DNA of 64,000 nucleotides from Arsenophonus sp052171895 (GCA_052171895.1 JBQMRN010000005.1:117598-181597); one strand, 5' to 3'. Shown: positions 22,281-33,472, counted from the first letter of the stretch. Notes: generated by a model not told the origin, from the letters alone. A program made the numbers and translations.

Positions 22281-23147
22281 ATGTCAGCAAAAATTATTAA
22301 TGGAAAAATGATTTCCGAAACAATCAAACAGGAAATTGCCGAAAAAGTTAAATTGAGACTTTCACTAGGCAAGCGAGCTCCAGGACTTGCTGTTATTTTA
22401 GTCGGGAATGATCCGGCTTCACAGATCTACGTAAATAATAAACGTCGGGCTTGTGAAGTAGTTGGTTTTATTTCTCGCTCATATGATTTAGGGGGAAAAA
22501 CCACTGAGTTTGAACTTTTACAATTAATTGATCAACTTAATAATGATAAAGCAATTGATGGCATGCTGATTCAATTACCGTTGCCAAAAACTATCAACTA
22601 TATCAAGATATTAGAACATATAGATCCAGATAAAGATGTTGATGGTTTTCATCCTTATAATATAGGCCGTCTTTGTCAACGTGCCCCAAGACTTCGCCCT
22701 TGCACACCTCGCGGTATTATTACCTTACTTGAGCGCTACCAGATTAATTTACTTGGTTTAAATGCAGTTATTATTGGTGCTTCAAATATCGTAGGTCGCC
22801 CAATGAGTCTGGAATTACTACTCGCCGGGTGTACAACTACCGTCGCCCATCGCTTTACTAGTAATTTACGTCATCATGTAGAGCAAGCTGATTTACTAGT
22901 CGTGGCTATTGGTAAACCAAATTTTATTCCCGGTGAATGGATAAAACCTGGTGCTATTGTTATAGATGTAGGAATTAATCGGCTTGAGAATGGCAAAGTT
23001 ACCGGCGATGTCTGCTATCAAGAAGCACAACAACGCGCTAGTTGGATCACGCATGTTCTTGGTGGAGTTGGCCCAATGACAGTGGCGACACTCATGCAAA
23101 ATACCTTACAAGCCTGTGAAGAATATCATGATATTCAAAAATACTAA
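22281..23147 (+). CDS. folD: Bifunctional methylene-THF dehydrogenase/cyclohydrolase FolD
   Basis: FolD interconverts 5,10-methylene-, methenyl- and 10-formyl-tetrahydrofolate in the cytosol, supplying one-carbon units for purine and initiator formyl-Met synthesis. The 288-residue protein has the normal length. Catalytic Lys54 lies in YVNNKRRACE, with Gln98 and Asp121 of the active site in LIQLPLP and DKDVDGFHPYNIGRL. The NADP-binding loop GASNIVGRP is near residue 167 and the C-terminal signature GGVGPMTVATLM is intact. The ATG at 22281 aligns with known FolD starts. Downstream is a ybcJ relic, preserving the enteric order. Codons are unbroken, so the gene is probably active. Confidence 0.97.
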   Translation: MSAKIINGKMISETIKQEIAEKVKLRLSLGKRAPGLAVILVGNDPASQIYVNNKRRACEVVGFISRSYDLGGKTTEFELLQLIDQLNNDKAIDGMLIQLPLPKTINYIKILEHIDPDKDVDGFHPYNIGRLCQRAPRLRPCTPRGIITLLERYQINLLGLNAVIIGASNIVGRPMSLELLLAGCTTTVAHRFTSNLRHHVEQADLLVVAIGKPNFIPGEWIKPGAIVIDVGINRLENGKVTGDVCYQEAQQRASWITHVLGGVGPMTVATLMQNTLQACEEYHDIQKY

Positions 23148-23167
23148 CCACAACAATAGGCAATAAA

Positions 23168-23375
23168 ATGGAAATTTTTATCTTAATTGCCAATCCTCCC
23201 CTCATATATTAGATTATATGATTTATTAAAATTACAAGATTGAATGGCTGATAGCAAAAAGGAATAGCTAAAGGTGTTAGGCTTTTAGCAAAGTGATGTA
23301 AAATTGATGGTAAAATTGAAACTTATAAACACTCTAAAATTAGCAAAAACAATATTCTCACTTTAATTAATAATC
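23168..23375 (+). pseudogene. ybcJ: YbcJ-like S4-domain RNA-binding protein, degenerate
   Basis: YbcJ is a small S4-domain RNA-binding protein encoded just downstream of folD in enteric bacteria. Here ATG 23168 reads MEIFILI, then shifted frames give YDLLKLQD.MADSKKE and KIDGKIETYKHSKISK, corresponding to CDLLKLEGW.ESGAQAK.....VKVDG.VETRKRCKI. At least two stops and shifts are present. Synteny and the two blocks support the call, despite the short length. Confidence 0.6.
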
Positions 23376-25047
23376 GTATAAATAATTAAAGAGTAATCAT
23401 CAATTATAAAAAATATTTAAGATTACCACTTGTAATTAAGCTAATTTTTTGCTTAATTATACTCATTTTTAAAAATCCCTTTTTACTTTTAAAGTAAAAG
23501 AGTAAATATTTTAGAAAATTATTCTTATAACCTATAAATATCAAAATAATTTCTTCTATAGATAAAGAGAGCAGAAATTATTCTGCTACACTCTTCTAAT
23601 ATTTTAAAGGTATAAGAACATCTTACGCTTATTAACATTAATAATAAGATCACTTCGTTTTGTTAGTTAAGTAATGGCTTGTTCTAGTATGAGCGGTATT
23701 TTTGCAAATTGAACAACACATCATGTTAACGTTCTAAACTTATAATTAAATAATTCATATATAGGTAAAATGATCTCTTTTAGTTATAAAACTCTAAATT
23801 TTAATTTAAAAGTAACACTATTTAAACTAATATTCATTGAATGAATGAAATTCAAACTCATGATACCAAGGTTAGATAATAAAAACTATCTATTTCTTAT
23901 TATTTTTATTGATTATTTGATATTCCAATATATTTACCACTACCTACATCCCTATTCGCTTTTCTTTATTAAGCAAAAAATAGTCCTTTTATCCTTCTCT
24001 GTTATCTGCTTGACGAGAGATTTTTAACGTTAAAAATCTGTTTTTTATTGTTATATTAAAGGATTATATAAAGATAGGGAGATTAACTTAAATCATGGAG
24101 ATACTAAGAGAAAGAGTTATTAGTAATTGTTAGACGCGACCTAATGCACTTAAGGATCATTTTCATGATCCAATAACAACTTAAACCAAGGTCAATATTG
24201 ACTTCTCCGTTATAGGTGAAAAGTTGTTTATCTGGAATAGCATGACGTTAGGAAATCTTGAAGCCAATATTGTATCAGTAAATGCTTAGTCGATTGTTTT
24301 TACTCTCCACGGCAGTCAAATAACCCAACTAATTTCAAGATAAAAATGGTAATTAGGATATAATTAAAAATTGGAATCATCGACATGGGCGAGCTCTCAT
24401 GTACTTTTTATACGCTAAAAATAGTAAGAATTAATAATATGATAGCTGAGTAATGAATGAATAATGGCATATAATCAATGGAGCGAGCATAAATGGTAAG
24501 AGTACTTTTATTTTAAAGTAAACAAAATAACAGATAATATTAATCTTTATTATACCTGTATTTATACCTAGTGCCAATATCGCTAAAGTTAGTGCTACAA
24601 AGTGCAAACTGGCAATAAATAGTGTAAAACTAAGTGGCTGTGACAAAGTCATTTTACATTTCTTTGCCGATGGTGTTTATTATCAGACAAAAGAACACAA
24701 TGAGATTGGAATTTCCACAACCCCTCTCTCCTATCATTGTTCCCAATGATAGTAATCTTTATATGGTCTTTGAAAGTAACGTTGCTGATAACAGAGGATC
24801 TCATATTTATTTTTAGCAGTAATATGGCCGGAGGATGGGAGCCGCCAGGTTTTAAGGATGTTGGCGGCGCTAAGTATCAAGTTTATTGTATTGGTTTTTT
24901 AGTTGCTAGAGACGGCACAGGAAATAATTGCGAAATACCTCCTCTGTTGCTCACCGTGCTGTGAGGGTGAATGATTAAACAGAAAAACAGTAACATTTTA
25001 TGTTTAAAGATAGTAAATATTATCTTTTTACCGTTAGTCATTAATAC
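23376..25047. other. AT-rich decayed tract without recognised gene
   Basis: Little can be read here. A plus-strand piece near 24095-24290 (KDHFHDP, then TKVNIDFSVIGEKLFIWNSM) looks like old coding sequence of unknown family. A minus-strand frame at 24431-24652 encodes a 73-residue hydrophobic peptide (FTLFIASLHFVALTLAILAL), perhaps a membrane protein fragment or chance. In enteric genomes this interval before cysS carries ybcI, but I see no match to it. Confidence 0.35.
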
Positions 25048-26178
25048 ATGTTTGATCCTGAATTATTATATAGACCCCTCGTCATAGAGCCCTATTCATG
25101 GCAAGATAGCTACTGCTGGATATAGTTGAGGGAAAAATATCATGATGATTCTCCATTGTCGTCAGGCAACGACAACACATAAAATTAAAGCCTCTCTTCA
25201 GTGCAGAAAGAGGCTGCATCTACTTTGGCTAAACGTTATGGCATAGGCATATACTCCGAACTTACCGTTGCTAAAGGGCAAAAACAAGATGATGTTGATG
25301 ATCATAACCATATTTCCCCATCGTTTGCTTAGGACGCTTGTGTCGCCCAAGCTCATAAAGCCGTAGTCGTTTTTCTCCAAAAACGTTTTCTTCCTTTTGC
25401 GCCAATTTTACTTGTAAGTCATACGAAAATTCTTGAATCACCCCTTCCTATGTATCTCGATCTAGCCTGGATATCGCTGTTTACGCAAGCCACAGAAGGA
25501 AATTTTCCTAAAATTAGGCAAGGAGAGAGTGGAGGTAGGCCCTGGCCAGCAAAGCATAAAACGTTTTAAAGCTACTAGCCTGATTATCTGCACGTTGATC
25601 TAAAATATCTTTCAAAATGCCAAACAAAACTTCACGACGTTATCTTTACCTAGATTATAGATCGCACCACTCAATGGGTTTTTATCTGTCTTTACAAGAC
25701 AAAAACATGGGCAATATCTTCAGGCTTCTTACGTGATCTTAAGCGAGCATCTACCATGGCTATCCATCAAAGTACTTACAGACAATGCAAAAAAATTTAT
25801 AAACCCCTGTTTTTGTCTGCAAAAACGTTCAGCCACCGATCCGGAAAAGATGAATTCGACTGTTTATGTAGAGAGCTTGCTAATAAGAACAGTGAAATAC
25901 TGACTTTAGCCCGTTGAGGTACCATCCTCAAACAAATGGTATGCTCTTAGTGATTTAATAGGCGCATAGGCATAGAAAGATGGGCGACAAACCCATCATT
26001 TTAATTCTCATCAAGAGCTTGAGATCACTTAACCTCGATATGTTTACCTGTACAATCAAGAATTATCCCCACCCCAAATCAGTATTGGATAGTAAAACTC
26101 CATTGCACTTTATGAAAGATTAGTTCAAAATCAAACCTGAATTATTTAAAAAAACCATATTATCTTCCGGAATATGAG
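25048..26178 (+). mobile_element. IS481-family insertion sequence, degenerate, plus-strand copy
   Basis: One of three related copies in the window. The transposase begins near 25140 (IHCRQATTTHKIK, then ASTLAKRYGIGIYSELTVAK and a KAVVVFLQKRFLPFAPILL-like block). Later a PHQTN-like segment (RYHPQTNGM, near 25915) matches the IS481 DDE domain. Its ends match those of the copies at 39562-40690 and 61776-62880: one end contains TGATCCTGAATTATTATATA, the other AAAAACCATATTATCTTCCG. Stops and frameshifts throughout, so it is inactive. Confidence 0.7.
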
Positions 26179-26633
26179 AGCTATATTAAGCGATATTGCT
26201 CATATAATAATTTAAGCAAATAAACAAGTATATATGAATTCAGGATAGAAGAAATAGATGGCAAAAAGTGGCAAGGAAAGGGGATGCTATGTGCTGGCGA
26301 GCAACACACCCACATCGCGTATAAAATTATTAGTAAAACCCATGCTAGCAATTCCATATGCTAGCAGGATTGATTTATGGTATACTGGTAAATAAATTAT
26401 ACGAAGAAACATTCGGTTTAGCCACTCCTATTTGGGCCTTAACTATAAGCAAAACTAATTTTAAATTTGCTGATCAACATGTATTAACAAAAATGATAAA
26501 ATATATTCAACTAACATCACTGAAATAAAAATTTTTACCTCATAAGAAAATATTCCATACTACATGGTAACCCAAACTCACCTAAAAAAAATCAATCTAA
26601 CAACAACATATAGACTAAAATTTAATATTGTTT
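26179..26633. other. Intergenic stretch downstream of cysS
   Basis: AT-rich sequence with no readable protein block. A short inverted repeat (TGCTAGCAATTCCATATGCTAGCA, two arms around 26342-26366) is visible; it has no T-run directly behind it, so I do not call a terminator. Confidence 0.35.
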
Positions 26634-28025
26634 TTACTTACAACGCCAGACTGTTCCTTGCAGAGTATCCTCTAAAATAATACCCATTTTACTCAGCTGA
26701 TCACGCGTTAAATCAGCCTTAACCCATAATTTATTTTCGCGCGCATCATTACGTTGCTTAATTAATGTTTCAATTTTTTCTATGTCAGCGCTGTCAGAAA
26801 CTTGTGCTCGACTTTGTAAGAATTGTTCAGGATTTTGTGTTAGTAACCCCAATATATTGGTTAATTGACGTAATTGTACTGCTAATCCATTCGCCATTGC
26901 CATATCATAAACTTTTAATCGATTAATTTCTCTTACTAAATCAAATAGAACTGAATAAGCATCCGGCGTATTAAAGTCATTGTTCATTGCTTGCATAAAA
27001 CGCTGCTTAAATATTTGATTATCAGTAAATTTAACATTATTACTATCTGTATCTCGTAAAGCGGTATAAAGACGCTCAAGGGCAGTACGAGCTTGTTTTA
27101 AACTTTCTTCGGTATAATTTAATTGGCTACGGTAATGTCCTGATAATAAGAAATAACGCACTGTTTCAGCATCATAATTCGTCAATACATCACGAATGGT
27201 AAAGAAATTATTTAATGATTTTGACATTTTATCCCGATCAACCATAACCATTCCAGTATGCATCCAATAGTTTACATAAGGTCTATTATGAGCACAGGTT
27301 GATTGAGCTATTTCATTTTCATGATGAGGAAATATTAAATCTGCTCCACCACCATGGATATCAAAATGTTCACCCAGTTGCTTAGCATTCATAGCGGAAC
27401 ATTCGATATGCCAACCTGGCTGTCCATTTCCCCAAGGAGAAGACCAACTTGGCTCATTGGGTTTAGACATTTTCCATAGTACAAAATCTAATGGATTAAG
27501 TTTAGCATCTGCGACTTCAACACGCATTCCGGCTTGTAATTGCTCAAGATTTTGGCGGGATAATACTCCATAATCAGGATCGCTATTAATAGCAAATATG
27601 ACATCGCCATTCTCTGCAATATAAGCATGGCCATGCTCAATTAGTCGCGCAGTCAAGGCAATAATTTCTTTAATATGCTGCGTTGCTCTTGGTTCAAAAT
27701 CGGGGCGCAAAATATTTAAGGCATCAAAATCTTTATACATTTCAACCAACATACGTGATGTCAAAGTATTACATGTTTCATTATTTTTAGCTGCCCGTTT
27801 GATGATTTTATCATCCACATCAGTAATATTACGTACATAAGTTAGATCATAACCAAGATAACGCAAATAACGGCTAATCACATCAAATGCCACAAAGGTT
27901 CTACCATGACCAATATGACATAAATCATAAATAGTAACGCCACACACGTACATACCAATTTTTCCTGTGGTAATCGGTCTAAACTCTTCTTTTTTATGAC
28001 TTAGTGTATTAAAAATTTTTAACAT
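26634..28025 (-). CDS. cysS: Cysteinyl-tRNA synthetase CysS
   Basis: CysS charges tRNA-Cys in the cytosol. The start is placed at 28025 (MLKIFNTLSHKKEEF), which aligns with the E. coli start; the open frame runs 50 codons further upstream without family similarity. The protein is then 463 residues, against 461 in E. coli. Zinc ligand Cys28 and the HIGH motif (residues 37-40) sit in VCGVTIYDLCHIGHGRT. WHIECSAM, the GGGADLIFPHHENE zinc/adenylate block and the KMSKS loop (MVDRDKMSKSLNNF) are intact. It is divergent from ppiB-lpxH, as in enteric bacteria. No sign of decay. Confidence 0.96.
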   Translation of the reverse strand: MLKIFNTLSHKKEEFRPITTGKIGMYVCGVTIYDLCHIGHGRTFVAFDVISRYLRYLGYDLTYVRNITDVDDKIIKRAAKNNETCNTLTSRMLVEMYKDFDALNILRPDFEPRATQHIKEIIALTARLIEHGHAYIAENGDVIFAINSDPDYGVLSRQNLEQLQAGMRVEVADAKLNPLDFVLWKMSKPNEPSWSSPWGNGQPGWHIECSAMNAKQLGEHFDIHGGGADLIFPHHENEIAQSTCAHNRPYVNYWMHTGMVMVDRDKMSKSLNNFFTIRDVLTNYDAETVRYFLLSGHYRSQLNYTEESLKQARTALERLYTALRDTDSNNVKFTDNQIFKQRFMQAMNNDFNTPDAYSVLFDLVREINRLKVYDMAMANGLAVQLRQLTNILGLLTQNPEQFLQSRAQVSDSADIEKIETLIKQRNDARENKLWVKADLTRDQLSKMGIILEDTLQGTVWRCK

Positions 28026-28307
28026 TGAAACTTTTCCCATCATTAGCCGCGATACATGCGCTAAGTAGTTTACTTTGATTATAAGGCCTATAAAAAATGC
28101 TCTTAGCATAAAATAAATACTACTATTGGAGCCCCCTATATTTATATTTTGAGTTATAGCAACCTCAACACACAATGCGCAAGGAAATTTATTTAATATT
28201 TCACAAATACTGCTGCAATCAGTCCAGTATAGTATAATACATTTAATATTCTTTAAATTGATTATTTTTATTTTACATTACTTATAACGATTTATTAGGA
28301 TAACTAG

Positions 28308-28816
28308 TTGCTAACTTTTCAGACCAATTTACGTGATATTCTCATTAAAACCTTTGATGAAAAATCGCCAATAACAGTAAAAATTTTTAAACTATTGTGA
28401 TGATGGATTTTATGATAATAGGATTTTTCATCGCGTTATCAATGGATTTATGATCTAAGGTAGTGTTTTTGAACCCGAAATGTAGCAAAACCCAACTAAG
28501 AATCCAATCAAAAATGAAGCGAAGAATGGCTTAAAATGACAGTAATGTATGTACAGCTGGATTGCTAGAACCAATGATCCAGATTCAGCAACACAACAAT
28601 TCTTTATTAATGTTGCCAACAACGACTTTCTAAATTTTTGTATTAGAACAATAAAATGGTTGAGATTAGTGTGTCTTTAGCGAAGAGTAGTTGAAGGAAT
28701 GAAGATTGTTGATAAAATTAAAGGAATTGAAACAGGTTGTAGTAGCTTACATCAACCTATTAAGATATATACCTGTTGAAGATGTAATCATTAAAGGCGT
28801 AACGATTAACAAATAA
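28308..28816 (+). pseudogene. ppiB: Peptidyl-prolyl cis-trans isomerase B, degenerate
   Basis: PpiB is a cytosolic cyclophilin that speeds proline isomerisation. The relic reads LLTFQTNLRDILIKTFDEKS with PITVKIF, then shifted FYDNRIFHRVINGF, GSVFEPEM, EPIKNEAKNGLK, ARTNDPDSATQQFFINVANN then DFLNF, MKIVDKIKGIETG and the C-terminal EDVIIKGVTINK, all in E. coli PpiB order. Six or more frameshifts and stops occur. It lies ten bases before lpxH and divergent from cysS, the enteric arrangement, so identity is secure although the gene is dead. Confidence 0.85.
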
Positions 28817-28825
28817 TTACAAACT

Positions 28826-29551
28826 ATGACAATTTTATTTATTGCTGACTTGCATTTAAGTGAAAAAGAGCCGGCTATCACTGCTAGTTTTTTGCATTTC
28901 TTACGAGAACAAGCAAGTCAAGCTAAGGCTTTATATATTTTAGGTGATTTTTTTGATTATTGGATCGGTGATGATGATCCCAGTCTGCTAGTTGAAGTTA
29001 TAGCTCAAAAACTTAAGCAGCTGGAAACTAAAGGTATTCCATGCTACTTTATTCATGGTAATCGTGATTTCTTACTAGGTAAGAAATTTGCTAAAGAAAG
29101 TGGCATGACCTTATTACCAGCAGAAAAAGTATTAACATTACATGGCCATAATATCCTTATATTACACGGTGATACACTTTGTACTGATGATATTTCCTAT
29201 CAACGTTATCGAAAACAAGTATATAATCGCTACTTGCAAAAGCTATTTTTAGCGCTTCCATTATCTACCCGCCACCGTATCGCTGAAAAAATCCGTAAAA
29301 ACAGTCAATCTGCTACCCAGCTTAAGCAAGAGTTCATTACCGATATTAATGAACAAACAGTAATTAAAAAATTTCAAAAATATCAAGTTGATTGGATGAT
29401 CCACGGGCATACTCATCGATCTGCTACCCATGAAATTAATATTAATGGTAAAATATTATACCGAGGAGTATTAGGTGCCTGGGATCAAAGTGGCTCACTG
29501 ATCAAAATAACACCTAAAACCATCGAGCTGCTTCATTTTCCTTTTTATTAA
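28826..29551 (+). CDS. lpxH: UDP-2,3-diacylglucosamine diphosphatase LpxH
   Basis: LpxH hydrolyses UDP-2,3-diacylglucosamine to lipid X at the inner face of the inner membrane, the fourth step of lipid A synthesis. It is 241 residues long (E. coli 240). The calcineurin-like metal sites are complete: Asp8 and His10 (ADLHLS), Asp41 (GDFFDYWIGDD), Asn79 (HGNRDFLLG), His in LHGDTLCTDD near 114, and the HGHTHR motif near 193-198. The ATG at 28826 aligns with the family start. The upstream partner ppiB has decayed, so the gene must use transcription starting within or before that relic. Confidence 0.96.
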   Translation: MTILFIADLHLSEKEPAITASFLHFLREQASQAKALYILGDFFDYWIGDDDPSLLVEVIAQKLKQLETKGIPCYFIHGNRDFLLGKKFAKESGMTLLPAEKVLTLHGHNILILHGDTLCTDDISYQRYRKQVYNRYLQKLFLALPLSTRHRIAEKIRKNSQSATQLKQEFITDINEQTVIKKFQKYQVDWMIHGHTHRSATHEININGKILYRGVLGAWDQSGSLIKITPKTIELLHFPFY

Positions 29552-30685
29552 CGTTTCCCATCTCAACTTAATCCTGATAAAAATTTAGGAAAACGTTTTC
29601 CTTCTTTAATCAGCCATGATATGATCTCACTTAATTTAGCATCAATAAATGATTTTAATCAGGAAGCAATAAATTAATGATCGCTTAATTTGATGCATAA
29701 AAATTATTTCATTATAATGCAAAAATTGCCATCATAATTGGTTCTAAAAGGGACTAAAGTACGATATGAAATATACGGCCGATATTTTTATGAATTAATT
29801 TACCCTATCAAATATAAATTATTTCTTCTCATTAAACACAATGAGAAACTCTTAACGTTCGCTAAATAAGAAAAAAAGGATCGGAGATTATTACCTCGGT
29901 TTCTGCTCTGGTAGGTGATATATTTAGCCGCTATACTAGCAGCAAAACGTTAGTTTCTATTTTTGCTGTCGCTATTGTAACAGCGACGCTTAATGCTACT
30001 GAGGCCTCTATTCAATTGTTCAAATACCAACCTAAAGGTATTCCTGTAGCTGTCTTTACAATTAATAAAGCAAGAAGCAGCGAATACGAAATTACTGGCA
30101 GCTAAAATTCCTTGCTAGCACAGATAGTGAGCTTTATGAGCTTTTATCAATTTGGTATTTAAAACAAACTAATGAAGTCTTAACCTATTACCTCTCCACT
30201 GGAGAGGTGAAATAAAATTAACTTGAGCCCATTAGTAATGGGCAGTTAGACCGCATGTTACGTCAAGAAAGGAGAATTCCCCGTTAGGAATTACCATTTC
30301 GTTTATCCTATATCGAGTATCTATGATAAATTAGAGACTATTCTTCTCCCTATTAACACAGCATCATAATAGCTAAAATTAATCGCTGGCCAGAAAAACT
30401 CCGATTACCTGTCAATTAGTTAGCCTGCCTAGTTTTATTAATCGCGATATCTTTCCGCAGCAACTGTCCAACCACTTGCCACAAAAATAATTGCTAGATT
30501 CTTTGTCATTAATAATGGCTCCTGCTCCTCACTAACAACCTGTTAGCAATCAAACAGAATGAATACAATTATTTACCGAATTAGCCAATTTTATTATTAA
30601 GTCTCTCAGTGCTAGTTATTACACGGCCATGGATAGTGGCATGTCATAGAGCATACAATCTATCAACGCTTCCTGCTGAAATTTA
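29552..30685 (+). pseudogene. Unidentified gene relic downstream of lpxH
   Basis: Enteric genomes often have purE here, but this does not resemble it. Plus-strand blocks are readable between 29890 and 30240: TSVSALVGDIFSRYTSSKTL, then VSIFAVAIVTATLNATEASI and QLFKYQPKGIPVAVFTI, and after a stop ELYELLSIWYLKQTNEVLTY. They look like genuine old protein sequence with a possible signal or membrane segment, but I recognise no family. Stops are frequent after 30110. The stretch ends at the terminal repeat of an IS256 copy. Confidence 0.4.
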
Positions 30686-32114
30686 GAGTTATTAGCAAAT
30701 CTGATGTCTGATGTATGACAGTCAGAATACGTTCCACTCTAATGCTTTATAAATCTGTTTTCCATCTTTAAATTGGAGTTGTTTACCACCAGGATCAGCA
30801 GGTTAAATCATAATTAAACCAGTTCTAGCTTTTCTGAGCAAACTGTAGCAGTTAAATAGCATTGAAATGGTTCTTTTTCTTGAACCACAGTTCTTCTGCG
30901 TTGGCGTCGTAGCCTCAGTGCCGCAAAAACCGATTAAATCGGATTCATCGTTCTTATTGATGCCCAGTGCTCTCTGAGGGAAAGTCGTGAATACCAGCAG
31001 TTCTTCTCGATCTTTCTCCAGCGTCTTCATCGCTGCAGGATACTTTACTAAAAACTTTGCCAACAAAACATCAATGGCGTTATTATCGGCATCGCGGCTC
31101 TCTGCTAGCCAGCTCCTCCCGCGGAGCTCAGCCTTAAGTTTTGGTTGTATAACCTTTATGTAGTGGAGTCAGGACATTAGCTATTTTGTGTACCCAAACC
31201 AAATAGCGTTGGTGCTAACGTGTGTCCGAGAATATCTTTGCCATTGCATTCCAAAAACCAAGAGCACTATTTCCCATAGCAAGCCTTGGAGATACGGTTA
31301 AGGCAGGTGCTCTCTCGTAGGCCATTGAGAAGTTTAGCCCTAAATTCGCTTCTAACTTTTGATAATTATCTTCAACCGTAACGAGCTCCTTAGATTTATG
31401 CTCAGTGACGCCAATACTCAACTAGTAAGAAAAGGTGATCATCTTTCCTTACAGGAATGTATATACTATCAGCAAAAAAATAAACATAGTGCCTATTGCT
31501 TATCGCTTAAATCACACAGGCACCATTCTCCATGTATCTTTAAAGCCATTGCTATTTCAATCTGTTGATGATTTTCTTAGTAAAGAAAACATCTGTTTTT
31601 TAGCAAGACCAGGAACACCCCCAAAAAAGCTTCGTAAAATCACCGGTAGAGATACCTCTTTTCAGGTACAGCAGCCATCTAGCAACTCTATTCTAGGCTT
31701 TTTATATGCTTCAGATAAGGTGGTAGCAATGAGATCTTGAAGCATATTCGCCGCTGCGATCCCTGACCTTAGGCACTTTAATCTCAACATAGCCAATATC
31801 TGTATAAGTTCGCTCTGGCAAATAATCGTTACAGACAACCAATATGAAACGCTCATAGACAAGGCGGCATTCAAGATCTTGTAGCAGCATGGCTTCAAGC
31901 TGAGCCTCAACGGCGGTGGGTATCAGCTTCCTATCGTCATTACGCGGATGAGTTCATACAAAAGATCACAGGTAATATCTGGTATCCGCATCTACCTATA
32001 AGGTAGATTTATAGTATGTCATTCCTATCTTGTTGAAATCATTCATGAAATCAATAATAAGGATAGATACGGCCAGCATTCACGAAACTCAATCACCAGA
32101 AATGAGCATAACTC
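30686..32114 (-). mobile_element. IS256-family insertion sequence, degenerate copy A
   Basis: The transposase is on the minus strand. Readable in order from 32000 downward: IKVPKVRDRSG region, ANMLQDL..TTLSEAYKKP-like shifted block, IGVTEHKSKELVTVEDNYQK then LEANLG (31400-31330), LAMGNSALGFWNAMAKIF then SDTR (near 31220-31275) and KYPAAMKTLEKDREELLVF (31040), followed by a TTNPIESTFATVR-like relic. These are IS256 (Mutator-type DDE) hallmarks. Imperfect terminal inverted repeats GAGTTATTAGCAAATCT (30686) and GAGTTATGCTCATTTCT (complement, ending 32114) define the ends. Frames are broken repeatedly. Confidence 0.8.
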
Positions 32115-32399
32115 TGATCCAGGACCACAAACATTTAAATCTGAACATACAGAGTTAATTGACAAAAACGCAATGAAATCTTTTAGTTAGATCTTCTCAG
32201 TATCATCAAAGTGGTAAATTACTAAAAAACATCACGATTTAGCAAAAAATTTTATGTTGTAATTGTTACAATAAGTCTCGATTTATGCCGAACGCAAAAC
32301 TAATTTCTAGTAAATGTTATTTCTGTTAAAATCCATTATTAATGAAAAATTTGACTAGATATGAAAATATCTTATGCAAATAAATTATATAATAAATAG
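32115..32399. other. Short stretch between IS relics without recognised gene
   Basis: AT-rich DNA between the IS256 copy and the IS1595-like relic. No readable protein block or terminal repeat was seen. Confidence 0.35.
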
Positions 32400-33330
32400 G
32401 CTATGTTGACAAAAATTATTGCTTTTCTCGCAGAGAAATTTGTAGCCAGGTCTGTATTTTAATTGTTCTGATTTCAAGTAACCTTATTAAGGCCAAATAA
32501 TTTGATAAATAAAACGACCCTAGACCATGAAATCTACTTAGCCATTCCTTTTAATCAGCTGATATAATTGTTCATAATTCGAATCTGGAATTCCTTACTA
32601 ATAACTCTCTAATTATGCAACCTTACTAAATTAAGGTGACTAATTTCATGCTAGCTGGCAAAGGTTTTGTACCATTTTAGCTCCATACAACAAGGATAGG
32701 CTGTTTATCGATGATCGGTTCAAGAAAACAGCTAATATACTCTCTATGCATAAAACTCTTCAAGAATTTCATCGTTCAAATGACCGATTGATCTCATGCA
32801 ATTAAGACCACGATTTGTTCTTTTCTTTTATCTCCTCCTATCGCGTGTTTTCTAGCTTTTCTATGTGGGATATAAGGCTTCCCTTTAAAGGATTCAGGGA
32901 AAATGTTTCGTCAACTACAACAATACCATTTAGTGTACTTATGTTAACTGTCGCTACTGAAGCAAGGAAGCAGTGACGGCATCTAAATGCTGTTTTCAAA
33001 TCAATGCCTGTTTGTTTCGCTTAGTTCTGTAAAATTAAGCTACTCAACACATACATCGTATATAACTAAATCATTTATCCTTATGATGTAGTTTCGCCAG
33101 AGAACTTCCAGTAAGATTGTTAAATGTTTTCCTACAATCAGAGATTTACAAGCATATTAGTCTAACCATAATGAATGTCATTAGCAGATAAGATTTTCAC
33201 TGTAAGAATATGGGTAAGATAAAGTGAAATAAGTTGCTTCAATGCATGAATCAACATCATCTGACAGCTTGTTACCAAGGATAACTAATGAGATGTAGCT
33301 TTATGTTAGCAGGGAGTATGAGGAAGAGTA
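32400..33330 (-). mobile_element. IS1595-family-like insertion sequence, degenerate
   Basis: On the minus strand the pieces DETFSLNPLKG (about 32905), a GKPYIPHRKARKHAIGGDKR block then KEQIVVLIA (32870-32800), REYISCFLEPIIDKQPILV (32755-32690) and KGMA..LS RFHGLGSFYLSNYLA (32560-32490) follow the layout of IS1595-type transposases (DE..F....KG, RK..KRG...EQ..V..A.DR, then SRLK.W..RF.GVAT.YL.NYL.W). Ends were not resolved. The reading is patchy, so the family call is moderately sure only. Confidence 0.5.
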
Positions 33331-33472
33331 TCCTTTAATCTATATGATTATTTGCTTTTTCATGGCAACCTTTATAGCAAAAATCCTTCATACAATATAA
33401 AGGATTTCTACCAATAACATTTACCAAGATAGCTATAAAGAGCAGTAATAAAAATATATGGAATAAATTAAT

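Noticed and set aside
24634..24964. Plus-strand overlapping frames as genes
   Set aside because: Two overlapping short frames with no recognisable family and no ribosome site; retained only as part of the unassigned tract.
26342..26366. Inverted repeat as a cysS terminator
   Set aside because: It lies nearly 300 bases past the stop and lacks an adjacent T-run on the relevant strand.
28026..28175. N-terminal extension of cysS by 50 codons
   Set aside because: The extension has no family similarity, and ATG 28025 matches the usual CysS start MLKIFNTL.
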